Of a stretch of 35,643 nt of DNA, positions 28,001 through 35,515 are shown one piece after another. Position 1 is the stretch's first letter; each line of letters opens with the position of its first letter. The position numbers and the translations under genes were made by a program. The notes beneath the pieces were generated by a model that did not search any database, had not been told where the DNA came from, and saw only the letters and a program-made list of their open reading frames with translations. The stretch comes from a virus, in IMG/VR virus record IMGVR_UViG_3300043786_000688, positions 1 to 35,643 of that record. The stretch is one strand, 5' to 3'.

Positions 28001-28262
28001 TAGCGGCACGCTGCCGCTCGGGCTGGCGCTGAACACCAGCACCGGGGTTATCAGCGGCACGCCGACAACGGCTGGCACGTCGCCGTTTACGGTGCAGGCG
28101 TCGAACTCGGTTTCTACTGCGGCAGCCGTGCTCTCAATTGCGGTCGCTGCCGCGCCTGAGCCACCGCCGCCGACGCCCGAGCCGCCGCCGTTACAGGGCC
28201 AGTGGACCCGTGTGCCGCGTGACGCCGAGGTGTGGATTCGAGTGCCGAGGGACGAGCCGTGA
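25020..28262 (+). CDS. Giant tail spike/adhesin: beta-helix plus Ig-like domains
   Basis: This is the largest gene (1080 aa). Residues 1-540 form a right-handed beta-helix entry typical of surface-polysaccharide spikes (TYYFDSISGNDSNTGASWAQ is a frequent start; later RNCWFIQNPALAGALLGDRV). About 550-645 is a Big_1-like Ig domain (FTFAPTAATVTAGGSQAVTV). Residues 646-870 look like another beta-sandwich. Two He_PIG-type putative Ig repeats follow at about 872-955 and 958-1040 (TWAVTAGALPAGLSLAAST and TWAITSGTLPLGLALNTST, each followed by GVISGTPTT). The C-terminus has a Pro-rich hinge and the tandem RVPRD motif. Probably a receptor-binding spike in the tail; host-glycan target unknown. Confidence 0.85.
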   Translation: MATYYFDSISGNDSNTGASWAQAWQGDTKQIATYIASGNIIWLRGSWSNQVGGTFTGLSGFELRVHPDDGALLDCRTRHSSGWSNVSSSKVWKKSFSYQTHRLFLGNGQATGFTEGSDVAKRQLVSTSGSWTTTAASDGQVVTVLDAGSVNQAQFWYWDGVSGTLYVRSTNNSTNPDTAYGGVWTCDGRDTGYADRRRWTPFEFVSCTSLYIGAVEIRGAVRPMRLVNCSGTVSPFVTDFPHYQWETLALYGSSSGSRPTLTVESPQVLMRRPNFTDDIMQSNNGGNFDDGNGQRQQGGADCVVLADRWQSLSIYGGTVQGSVHGAIASQWYHGLDVAGTVLIRGTYIDSRLGRYARGLNLQHASGKTINAITFERITVDAQNISSQVNMSNLTIRDSVFRNGRLGWFSTDGSTPTYIDKYDPTFNSASRWRNSHALDVSRIDGNAIFGGPMTFDNIVFAGQHDAVFAYVHYGSGQNSLDTRVRNCWFIQNPALAGALLGDRVFWNDNEPYSITFENSNKHSGYSTVPSGTTTMSAAEVTLYSARAQVSSFTFAPTAATVTAGGSQAVTVTARNNVGAAVADFAGLATTSSASGVATATAPTTPTGATGQVAMTVDGVANGTATITLNALMGAASSTLPVTTGSGVPTGVRVLQSAIATAEAAASVSCSMSALSTNSKLYAFAGGYLDGATGVTITDSRSPAATWTAIDGGFHTGGTSTSIGIFALSSPISSGTPSITVTATPTKSPAATNAYMSLILVEVADAGTVQANAFAIGQSATPTVDLPSITAPALVLAGTGQSGVGAPIIAPGTGFTLLQVKYANAGIGVQSKKVSATGQNDPTFSLISTVDGVASSTIEWPAVAFALNESILTAPAITTNTLAGATTGVAYSATLTATGSATITWAVTAGALPAGLSLAASTGVISGTPTTVETASFTVSATNGAGVAVKALSIAVAVPTTAPAITTASLPNGQVGVLYTQPLAATGTAPITWAITSGTLPLGLALNTSTGVISGTPTTAGTSPFTVQASNSVSTAAAVLSIAVAAAPEPPPPTPEPPPLQGQWTRVPRDAEVWIRVPRDEP

Positions 28263-29716
28263 CGCCGAACATTTCCCTTGTTGCGTGGGCGCCGGATGCA
28301 GACCCGACGCAGCCGGGCGTGCTGACCGATGTCGAGAACATGCTGCCGACGCGGCGCGGGTATGCGTCTGAGCCGGGCCTAGACGACTCGTCGTCCTACT
28401 CGCTGTCGCTGGGGACTGCGCCGGCCGGAGCGGCAACGCTCACGTACAACGCCGGAACGGTGCCGTTCGTGGCGACGTCGCTGACGCTGACGGGGTTTGT
28501 CGGCGGCACGTGGTCGACGCTCAATCGCACGACGCCGGCGTACACCGCTGCATCGGCCGACACCCCGTGGCAATTTGCGTCGTTCTCGACGCCGTCGAAC
28601 GGAATCATCGCGCTGGCCGTGCAGGCGCAGAACATCCTGCAGGCGAAAGCGGATTCGACGGCTGGGCCGTTTGCAAACGTGACGGCGGCCCCGTCTGCAA
28701 GCTGCATCGCCACGCAGCGCGGCTTTGTGCTGCTCGCGAACTACACAACGGGCGGCACGACCACGACCGACGGCTGGATCTGCTCGGCGCTAGAGGACCA
28801 CACCGACTGGACGCCGGACATTGCTACGCAGTCTGCGTCGGGGCGTCTGACTGCAACGCCGGGCGAGATCGTGCGGTTGGTGCCGTTCCGGGACTATGTG
28901 GTCGCCTTCAAGCGGTACTCGATGTATCGCGGTACGTACGTGGGAGCGGCCGACAACACGTGGTCATGGCCGGTGGTGAGCCGCTCGGTTGGGCTGGTGT
29001 GGCATGACGCTGTGTGCGAAGCCGATGGGGTGCTCTACTGGCTCGGGTTCGACGGCTTCTACCGGTACGGTGGCGGCGAGGTGCTGCCCATCGAGTCGGC
29101 CCCGTGGGAATGGCTGCAAGCGACGTTCTCCAATACGGCGTTCTTGGATTACCGACAGCAGTGCGTGTACGACGGCGCGCAGCGTGTCGTGCGGTGGCAG
29201 TTGTACTACCCCATCGCGGGCACTACGCAGAAGCTGCAGCTTACGTATCACCCCGACACCGATCGGTGGGGTAAGCGCCTGACGCCGGATCTTGGCGCGA
29301 TGTTCGCGTTGCCTAACGTGAGCGTCTTCACGTCGCCGAAGGGCGTGAAAGTCTGGACGCCTGGTGTCGGCTACTTGCTCAAGGACGGGGCGAATCACGT
29401 GCTGTCGATTGCGCGTGAGACCGCAGACCCGGGCGTGTCGTCGGTGACGACCGGCGACATTGGCGACGATGAGCAGGTGTTCGCGCTGACTCGAGTGCGC
29501 GCCCGGTACACGACCTTTAACGGCGCCGGCGTCGCGACGCATTACTACCGGATGAATCTGGACGAGCCGCTGACGACGGGTGCAACGTCTTTTCGGATCG
29601 ACGGCAAATTTGACTTCACGCATTCCGCGCGCTGGCATCGGGTGAAGTTCTCGCATACGGACTTGAGTGAGATTACGGGCTTTCGAGTTGAGACACCGCA
29701 GGCGGGCAAGCGATGA
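28259..29716 (+). CDS. Tail hub / DNA stabilisation protein (P22 gp10-like)
   Basis: A 485-aa beta-rich protein resembling P22-type gp10 (about 470 aa), the tail hub that seals packaged DNA. It has a repeated blade-like pattern (TQRGFVLLANYTTGGTTTTD, VRLVPFRDYVVAFKRYSMYR, DAVCEADGVLYWLGFDGFYR, QQCVYDGAQRVVRWQLYYPI, LTYHPDTDRWGKRLTP) and ends with strands HYYRMNLDEPL and FRVETPQ. GTG 28259 overlaps the upstream spike stop (GTGA); a longer frame to 28232 is only shadow. Assignment to gp10 is by architecture and order (adaptor, spike, hub), not by a catalytic motif. Confidence 0.78.
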   Translation: MTPNISLVAWAPDADPTQPGVLTDVENMLPTRRGYASEPGLDDSSSYSLSLGTAPAGAATLTYNAGTVPFVATSLTLTGFVGGTWSTLNRTTPAYTAASADTPWQFASFSTPSNGIIALAVQAQNILQAKADSTAGPFANVTAAPSASCIATQRGFVLLANYTTGGTTTTDGWICSALEDHTDWTPDIATQSASGRLTATPGEIVRLVPFRDYVVAFKRYSMYRGTYVGAADNTWSWPVVSRSVGLVWHDAVCEADGVLYWLGFDGFYRYGGGEVLPIESAPWEWLQATFSNTAFLDYRQQCVYDGAQRVVRWQLYYPIAGTTQKLQLTYHPDTDRWGKRLTPDLGAMFALPNVSVFTSPKGVKVWTPGVGYLLKDGANHVLSIARETADPGVSSVTTGDIGDDEQVFALTRVRARYTTFNGAGVATHYYRMNLDEPLTTGATSFRIDGKFDFTHSARWHRVKFSHTDLSEITGFRVETPQAGKR

Positions 29717-29958
29717 GCCGCATCAGCGTCGAGGGCCGGATTGAGAGCCTGCCCGTCGAGGTGCAAGAGGTTCTGCGCGACATCGTGCGCGAGTTGAACG
29801 ACATCCGCCGTCGCGTGCAGCGCGGCGAGGGCGATCCGGACGGCGTCATCACTGGGGTTCGCGGCGACATCTGGCAGCGCACGGACGGGGGTGGTGGCAC
29901 CACGTTGTACGTGTTTGAAGGGACAGACGGGGCGCTTACCGGGTGGACCGCGCTCTAA
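29713..29958 (+). CDS. Small tail-associated protein (81 aa)
   Basis: An 81-aa protein with an N-terminal helix (VQEVLRDIVRELNDIRRRVQ, about 17-36) and a short beta end of the type TTLYVFEGTDGALTGWTAL, a frequent terminus of phage tail proteins. It starts in an ATGA overlap with the hub gene. It converges with the HNH gene on the opposite strand, whose stop overlaps this stop by four bases. Probably structural (fibre tip or accessory), not further identified. Confidence 0.7.
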   Translation: MSRISVEGRIESLPVEVQEVLRDIVRELNDIRRRVQRGEGDPDGVITGVRGDIWQRTDGGGGTTLYVFEGTDGALTGWTAL

Positions 29959-30623
29959 TGGTTCAGCCGGCCGATACGAGTGCGCGTCGGGCGAAACAGC
30001 CGCTCGCCGGTGTCTCCGCGTCGGATGCGGTTTTCCAGTGTCGCGTACGTGACGCCGATCAAGTCCGCAACGTCTGCCATTGGAAGTTGCTGGCCTTTGT
30101 ACTCAAGATAAAGTGTCCCTCTCTTGTTCCTTGCTTGCTGCGCTCGCGTCGCCCAACGACAGTTCCCGGGCGCGTAGTCTCCGTTAACGTCGATGCGATC
30201 AAGGGTGTGAGCGGCACTCGGGCGTGGACCCATGTCGGCGTAGAAGTTTGCGAATTGCTGCCAGCGTTCGCAGATGGCAATGCCTCGCCCGCCGTAGTTT
30301 TGAAAATCTTGGTAGGACGCTTTTGTGCAGCGTTCGCGCATCTTCGCCCAAATGTTGTACTCGGGCGCATTTCTCATGCCATGCGTGGTATTCGCTGCCT
30401 TCAGGATCTCGGCGATAGCGCAGCCGCACGACTTGATGCGCCCGGCTCGCAAGCTGGTGCCGAGGACGCGCTTTTCGGTGCCGCAGTCGCAGCGAACTCG
30501 CCAGCAAAACTCGGCTCGATACTTGCCTTCGGTGTGGAGCACGACGAGGCGGCCGAAACGCCGGCCCGTCATGTCGATGAATCGGTGGTGCGGCTTCTTG
30601 CCGCTATGATTCGAGTCAGCCAT
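29955..30623 (-). CDS. Free-standing HNH endonuclease inserted antisense in the tail operon
   Basis: A 222-aa HNH nuclease on the minus strand, opposite to every neighbour. It has an N-terminal DMTGRRFGRLVVL segment, a four-Cys zinc site (CDCG at 45-48 and CGC at 66-68) and the HNH core TLDRIDVNGDYAPGNCRWAT (140-159), then a C-terminal HTH-like helix (MADVADLIGVTYATLENRIR). ATG 30623 has GAGAGG upstream; the long upstream open frame on that strand is an artefact of high GC. It converges with the 81-aa tail gene. The pattern fits a homing endonuclease inserted between tail genes. A second, unrelated HNH lies in the early operon. Confidence 0.9.
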   Translation of the reverse strand: MADSNHSGKKPHHRFIDMTGRRFGRLVVLHTEGKYRAEFCWRVRCDCGTEKRVLGTSLRAGRIKSCGCAIAEILKAANTTHGMRNAPEYNIWAKMRERCTKASYQDFQNYGGRGIAICERWQQFANFYADMGPRPSAAHTLDRIDVNGDYAPGNCRWATRAQQARNKRGTLYLEYKGQQLPMADVADLIGVTYATLENRIRRGDTGERLFRPTRTRIGRLNH

Positions 30624-30656
30624 TGCCGAACCTCTCAACAGGTTGGTGGTGGTCAG

Positions 30657-30689
30657 AGGCCCGACAGCGTTGGCGCGCTGATCGGGCCT
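30657..30689. other. Large hairpin between HNH and ejection genes
   Basis: AGGCCCGA-CAGCG pairs with CGCTG-(A)-TCGGGCCT: 8+5 base pairs with one bulge and a 6-nt loop (TTGGCG). No T tract follows on either strand, so it is not a typical terminator. It may delimit the HNH insertion, slow polymerase, or protect the mRNA of the next gene, which starts 49 bases downstream. Confidence 0.5.
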
Positions 30690-30737
30690 CGTCATTTTAC
30701 AACGGGTAATTGGGACTCTTTCGGGATGGGTAGCTAA

Positions 30738-32255
30738 ATGACCAGAGACGAATTGCTGGCGCTGTACAACGAGCGGTTGGCGGCCGGCGCGACGCTGTAC
30801 GACCCGGAGCAAGGTTCCTTTACGGACTCGGGGCAGTACGTCGCCAACCCAAACGCGCCAAGCCCGGGCGTCTATCTGGACGACGGTAGGTTCATCAGTC
30901 GCGGGCCGGATGGGACGCTGATGCTGGGCCAACTGGACGGCGACAAGCGCACGGTTGGCACGACATACAGTCCCGATGGCACGACCGCGCCGTATGACTT
31001 CACGGGCCGGGGGTTGGACTACACCGTGCCGCTGATGATTGCGGCGTTCGGCGCTGGTGGGTATGGGCTCGATCAACTCGGGCTGCTTGGCGGGAGTGCC
31101 GCCGGAGCAACCAGCGCAGCACCAGCGGCTGCCGCGGCTACTGCGAGTCCGGCGGCTGCTGCGCCGGCCGCGGCTGCGGCACCGACTGCGGCGGGAGCGG
31201 CTGGGGCTGCGGGAGCGGCCACGCTGCCGCTCGTGGACGACTGGGCGGCGAACAACAGTCTGCTGTCTACCAACCCGCTGGCGATTACGCCCGGCGCGCC
31301 GTTCTCGCTTACCGGCACTGGCGGTGGCATCGACTACGCGCGCTTGCTGTCCAATCCTGCGCTGCTTGCTGCGGGCGCAGGCGCGCTTGCAGGCATTGCC
31401 GGCAATGGCGACATCACCAGTTCGCAGATGCAGACGGGCACTTCGTCGGGCAGCGCGAACACGACGGGCGGGCAGGCGGGCACGACGGCCACGCAATCCA
31501 TGCAGGGACTTGCGCCGTGGCTGCAGGGCTACGCGCAGGACTACGTCGGCCGCGCGCAGCAGCTCGCCAACGCGCCGACGAGCAACCAGTACCTGGACCG
31601 CGCCGGAAGCCTGCTGATGGGCTCGGCGGATGATCCGCTGGTGCAGGCGGCTCGCGCGCAACAGCAGGCGGTGATCGGCGGCGGGATGCTCAACGCGAAC
31701 CCGTACGTCGACCAAGTTGCGCGCGGGATCGGCGAGCGAATGGGCGATGCGTACGCGGTCGGCACCCGCGCAAACACCGCGGGCCGGTTTAACAACGACG
31801 GCAACAGCGTGGCGGCCAAGTCGGCGTACGGCCAGACCAACTTTCTGAACGACCGCGCGTTCGGCGACTCGCTCGGGCAAGCGATGTCGGGCTTGTACAT
31901 GGGCAACTACAACACCGAACGCGCGGCGCAGGACGCGGCGTCGCGTAACTCGCTGGCGTTCGGCAGCTACGGCCAGCAGGCGGCGAACAGCTTGTCGAAC
32001 TTCGGGCAGCAGGACTGGATGCGGCCGATCCTGCAGAACCAAGCATACGGGCAGGCGATCAACCCGGCGTTTGGCTCGCAGTCGAACGCGACGGGTAACA
32101 CCGCGCAGAACAGTTGGCAGAACCTGCTGTCGAACAACCAGACGGCCAACCAGACGACGTCTACCGTGCAGGCTCCCAACAATTGGATGGCCGGAACTGG
32201 CGGGGCGCTGTCGGCGCTGTCGATCTACAACATGCTGCAGCCCCGGAGGCCGTGA
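30738..32255 (+). CDS. Ejection/internal virion protein, Ala/Gly-rich (505 aa)
   Basis: This 505-aa protein has an N-terminal soluble portion (MTRDELLALYNERLAAGATL) and a long Ala/Pro/Gly-rich low-complexity region (about residues 125-175). Its C-terminal half, very rich in Gln, Asn, Ala and Gly, includes GLAPWLQGYAQDYVGRAQQL, GIGERMGDAYAVGTRANTAG and LSNNQTANQTTSTV. This composition, size and place (after the tail hub, before two similar proteins) are those of podovirus DNA-ejection proteins, which leave the virion with the DNA and form a channel across the cell envelope. No enzymatic motif. Coupled to the next gene (TGATG). Confidence 0.75.
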   Translation: MTRDELLALYNERLAAGATLYDPEQGSFTDSGQYVANPNAPSPGVYLDDGRFISRGPDGTLMLGQLDGDKRTVGTTYSPDGTTAPYDFTGRGLDYTVPLMIAAFGAGGYGLDQLGLLGGSAAGATSAAPAAAAATASPAAAAPAAAAAPTAAGAAGAAGAATLPLVDDWAANNSLLSTNPLAITPGAPFSLTGTGGGIDYARLLSNPALLAAGAGALAGIAGNGDITSSQMQTGTSSGSANTTGGQAGTTATQSMQGLAPWLQGYAQDYVGRAQQLANAPTSNQYLDRAGSLLMGSADDPLVQAARAQQQAVIGGGMLNANPYVDQVARGIGERMGDAYAVGTRANTAGRFNNDGNSVAAKSAYGQTNFLNDRAFGDSLGQAMSGLYMGNYNTERAAQDAASRNSLAFGSYGQQAANSLSNFGQQDWMRPILQNQAYGQAINPAFGSQSNATGNTAQNSWQNLLSNNQTANQTTSTVQAPNNWMAGTGGALSALSIYNMLQPRRP

Positions 32256-33736
32256 TGTCGCTGCTTGATGGTAACTACACGCCCGACCCGCTCTCAATGG
32301 GGCTGCTCGCGCTCGGCTCGTCGATGATGACCCCGCGCGCACTCGGCGGCGGCATCGGCCCCGGCATGAACGCGTTCGCGCAGCAGGCGATGGCCGCGCA
32401 GCAGATGCGGCGGCAGCAGGAGCAGGATGCGCTGCAGCGCAAGCTGTTCGACCTGCGGCTCGGCGAGGCGGCGGAGTCGGCGGAGGAACGCAGGCGAAAG
32501 CGCGATATGGACGCGGCGCTGCAGAAAGCCGCGCGGGACGCCTACACGCCCGCGTCGCCGGGTTCGCTCGGCGGTGGCGTGACGCCCGGGAGCGAGCAGG
32601 GCCGGATGCTGCTGTCTCAGGCAAGCGGAGACCCGGAGTTCGACGCGGCGATGCTGGGCGCGACGAACTCGGCGCTGAACACCGTCGGACCGCAGCAGCC
32701 GATCAGTGCGCCGACGGCGGGTGGGTTCAGTAGGCAGCGGTTTGTGAACAACTTGTACGGCGCGGGGCTTGCGGGCGAGGCGATGAAGGTTGAGGACTCG
32801 ATGGCGAAGGATTCGCCGTTCGGGAAGGTCGACGCCAAGGACTTCACGCCCGAGTCGATCGCCAAGTTTTCGATGACGCGCAATTACGCCGACCTGGTGC
32901 CGGTTCGCGAGCGCAAGTTTGTCAACGGCACGGCGGTCGATCCGACGGCGATCGAGCCGGGAACCGTCGTGCCGCAGCAAGCGCCGTGGGAGTACGAGAT
33001 CGGCCCCGATGGGCGACCCCGGATGCGCCCCGAGGTGTTTGCAGCAAAGCAGAGGATTGCGGCGGCCGGCGCGTCGAATATCGGGATGCCGCGCGTCGAG
33101 GTGAAGATGGGCGACAGCGTGGGCGGTCAAGTCGGCCCGATTCTGAAGGAAAGCATGACGGCTGTCGGCGGCGCAGTGAAGATGGCCGACGCAGCAGAAC
33201 GCATCATCACCGCCGTCGATCAAGGTGGCGTGATCGCTGGCCCGGCGGCGTCGCTGCGGTTGAAGGGCGCGCAGGTTGCGTCGTTGTTCGGCATCGGCGG
33301 CAAGGATGCCGTCGCGCAGACCCGCCAAGTGATTCGGGGGCTTGCCGAGTCGTCGGTCGAGGCCCGCAAGGAACTGGCCGGACAGGGCCAGGTCACCGAC
33401 AACGAGGCGAAGGCGGTCGACAAGGCGCTGTCCGGAAACATCGACGATCTGACCGTCGATGAGATCCGCGACATCGCGCGACTGAACCTGCGGCACGCCG
33501 CAATGCGCGCTCGCCAGCACCAGCAGTACCTGTCGGCCATGCCCGAGTCGATGTCGGCGGCGCGGCCGTTCTACACCGTGCCGGGCATGGAGCGGCTGCT
33601 AAACATGGACCCGGCTCGGTACGAGATCCGCCGGCCGGCCGGCGCCAACGTCGCGCCCGACGGACAGTCGGCGCGCGGAACGATCGGGCAGCCGACGGTG
33701 GACGATCTGCTGCGCAAGTACGGCGGGGGTCGGTGA
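32255..33736 (+). CDS. Ejection/internal virion protein (493 aa)
   Basis: The second large candidate ejection protein, 493 aa. The start MSLLDGNYTPDPLSMGLLAL with Ala/Gln/Met-rich helices (QQAMAAQQMRRQQEQDALQR) is followed by mixed segments. The later block KGAQVASLFGIGGKDAVAQT followed by VIRGLAESSVEARKELAGQG and EAKAVDKALSGNIDDLTVDE is a pattern seen in internal proteins of other podophages. The end (TIGQPTVDDLLRKYGGGR) is short and basic. ATG 32255 is set by TGATG coupling; the longer upstream frame is shadow. Likely ejected with DNA together with its neighbours. Confidence 0.75.
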   Translation: MSLLDGNYTPDPLSMGLLALGSSMMTPRALGGGIGPGMNAFAQQAMAAQQMRRQQEQDALQRKLFDLRLGEAAESAEERRRKRDMDAALQKAARDAYTPASPGSLGGGVTPGSEQGRMLLSQASGDPEFDAAMLGATNSALNTVGPQQPISAPTAGGFSRQRFVNNLYGAGLAGEAMKVEDSMAKDSPFGKVDAKDFTPESIAKFSMTRNYADLVPVRERKFVNGTAVDPTAIEPGTVVPQQAPWEYEIGPDGRPRMRPEVFAAKQRIAAAGASNIGMPRVEVKMGDSVGGQVGPILKESMTAVGGAVKMADAAERIITAVDQGGVIAGPAASLRLKGAQVASLFGIGGKDAVAQTRQVIRGLAESSVEARKELAGQGQVTDNEAKAVDKALSGNIDDLTVDEIRDIARLNLRHAAMRARQHQQYLSAMPESMSAARPFYTVPGMERLLNMDPARYEIRRPAGANVAPDGQSARGTIGQPTVDDLLRKYGGGR

Positions 33737-35382
33737 TGGCGACGATGGCCGAACTGGAGACGGCGCTGCGCAACGCGGACGCCGCTGGCGACGCCGACGG
33801 GGCTCGGGTGCTTGCCACCGAGATCATGCGGATGCGGCAGATGCCGCTTGAGCGCCCGGGCGCACTTGAGCGCGGCGCCCGCGGTGTCGTGCAAGGGCTG
33901 CGCGACCCTCTGGACGCCACTAAGCAAATGTTCTCGCGCGTCGGCGCGGCAATCGGACTGCCGGGCGCCGATGATGCGGTGAAATATTGGGACTCGGACA
34001 TTCGGTCGCGTAACGAGGCATACAGGCGCGACGTGCGCGGCGGGCAGGACGACCTTGACGTCGGGCGCATGGCCGGCAACATGCTCGCGACCGCGCCTAT
34101 CTCGGCGGCGATGCCGACCGGCGGCACGATGGCGCGGGCGGCGCTTGGCGGCGCAGTCGGCAGCGGCATCGCGGGCGGTTTGCAGCCGGTCATGCGGGGC
34201 GACTTCTTGACCGAGAAGATGAAACAGATCGGCTCGGGCGCTGCGGCCGGTGCTGCGTCGGGTGCTGCCGCCAACATGCTCGGCCGAGCGATTCAGCCGC
34301 GCGTGTCCGATGAGGTGCGGATGCTTCGCAGCGAAGGCGTGACGCCGACGCCGGGGCAGATTCTTGGCGGCGGTTTCAAGTCAGCCGAGGAAAAGCTCTC
34401 AAGCGTGCCGGTGCTTGGCTCGGCGATCCGGGTCGGGCAGCAGCGCGCCACCGAGCAGTTCAACGAGGCGGCGGTGAACCGCGCGCTGGCGCCGATCAAT
34501 GCGGCGCTGCCCAAGGGCACGACGGGTCGCGAGGCGATCGACTACGCCGCGACGCAACTTGGCAAGGCGTACGACGACGCGCTGTCGGCGGTCGGCCCGA
34601 TCCGGCTGGACCGGCAATTGTCTGTCGATCTGCGTGGCGTGTACGGCAACGTCGCCACGCTGCCGAAGGACAAAGCCGATCAATTCGTGCGGATCGTGCA
34701 GACGGAGATCGGCAGCCGCGCGCAGAACAACGTGCTGACGCCCGACGCAATGAAAGCGGCCGAGTCCAACCTCGGGACGCTTGCGCGCGGGTACATGCGC
34801 AGCCAGGACTTCGATCAGCGCCAGCTCGGGTCGGCGATCCTTGAGGCGCAGAGTGCGCTGCGGTCGGCCGTCGAGCGGCAGGCGCCTCAGGGCGCAGCCG
34901 ATGCCGTGCGTGCCGCGAATGCCGGCTGGGCGAACTTCAAGCGGGTGCAGCGCGCGGCCAGCTACGTTGGCGCCGAGGACGGCGTGTTCAACGCCAGCCA
35001 GTTGCAGTCTGCGGTGAAGGCGCTCGACGCGTCGAAGGACAAGGCTCGCTTTGCCCGCGGCGACGCGGTACTGCAGGACTTGTCTGAGGCGGGGAAGAAG
35101 GTACTGAGCAACAAGGTTCCGAACAGCGGCACCGCGGATCGGACGCTTGCGGCGCTGCTTGCGGGTGGTCCGCTCGCGGCGGGCGGACTAGTCAGCCCAT
35201 CAATCGCGCTGGGGGCGCTGCCGGGGCTGATGTACACGCCCGTCGGTCAGTCCGCGATGGCGGGGCTGCTTGCTGGCCGGCAGGGCGCGACGGCGGGCCT
35301 GCTGTCAGACGCGGCGCAGCGGCTTGCCGTCCCTGGCGGTCTTGCGCTCACGCCTGCGCTTCAGAGCCTTGTCTCCCAATGA
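33736..35382 (+). CDS. Ejection/DNA-transfer protein (548 aa)
   Basis: The third large virion protein. Its N-terminus (MAELETALRNADAAGDADGA then RVLATEIMRM) carries the AAGD..AA..LA..I helix motif found at the start of several phage ejection proteins. Hydrophobic Gly/Ala stretches follow (about residues 120-190, for example GAAAGAASGAAANMLGRAI), possibly membrane-inserting, then long helices. The C-terminus is again Gly/Ala/Leu-rich (TLAALLAGGPLAAGGLVSPS). ATG 33736 overlaps the previous stop; a GTG one codon upstream is possible. The amphipathic and hydrophobic segments fit a P22 gp16/gp20-like membrane-spanning DNA channel component. Confidence 0.77.
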   Translation: MATMAELETALRNADAAGDADGARVLATEIMRMRQMPLERPGALERGARGVVQGLRDPLDATKQMFSRVGAAIGLPGADDAVKYWDSDIRSRNEAYRRDVRGGQDDLDVGRMAGNMLATAPISAAMPTGGTMARAALGGAVGSGIAGGLQPVMRGDFLTEKMKQIGSGAAAGAASGAAANMLGRAIQPRVSDEVRMLRSEGVTPTPGQILGGGFKSAEEKLSSVPVLGSAIRVGQQRATEQFNEAAVNRALAPINAALPKGTTGREAIDYAATQLGKAYDDALSAVGPIRLDRQLSVDLRGVYGNVATLPKDKADQFVRIVQTEIGSRAQNNVLTPDAMKAAESNLGTLARGYMRSQDFDQRQLGSAILEAQSALRSAVERQAPQGAADAVRAANAGWANFKRVQRAASYVGAEDGVFNASQLQSAVKALDASKDKARFARGDAVLQDLSEAGKKVLSNKVPNSGTADRTLAALLAGGPLAAGGLVSPSIALGALPGLMYTPVGQSAMAGLLAGRQGATAGLLSDAAQRLAVPGGLALTPALQSLVSQ

Positions 35383-35451
35383 GATGAGCAGGCTGATGAT
35401 CGCGCCGCCGATCGCCACGCCAATGATCCGCATTTGCTGTTCTGCATCCAT
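35305..35451 (-). CDS. Possible antisense one-TM micro-protein (48 aa)
   Basis: On the minus strand, ATG 35451 has AAGGTGA about six bases upstream and opens a 48-codon frame. It holds a clear hydrophobic helix (IIGVAIGGAIISLLISLG, about 9-26) and a very basic C-terminus (KALKRRRERKTARDGKPLRR). That is the shape of a small type I holin- or spanin-like or regulatory membrane peptide. It overlaps the 3' end of the 548-aa gene by 78 bases, in the opposite direction. No plus-strand gene of quality occupies 35383-35515. Opposite orientation near the expected lysis genes is unusual, so the call is tentative. Confidence 0.45.
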   Translation of the reverse strand: MDAEQQMRIIGVAIGGAIISLLISLGDKALKRRRERKTARDGKPLRRV

Positions 35452-35515
35452 CCAATCACCTTAGCACGCCCGCCACCGCTATGAAAGCCGACTTCGCCCC
35501 GTCCAGAGGTCCGAC

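Noticed and set aside
29943-30737. 264-codon plus-strand frame opposite the HNH gene
   Set aside because: The HNH protein on the minus strand has its catalytic motif and ribosome site; the plus frame has none.
29955-32624. Minus-strand frame of 889 codons ending in the HNH nuclease
   Set aside because: Only the last 222 residues are the HNH protein, with its own ribosome site. The rest is Arg/Ala-rich shadow of the ejection protein genes.
35384-35464. 26-codon plus-strand frame after the 548-aa gene
   Set aside because: Cys/Ile/Pro-rich with no ribosome site; the opposite strand in the same place looks much more like a protein.
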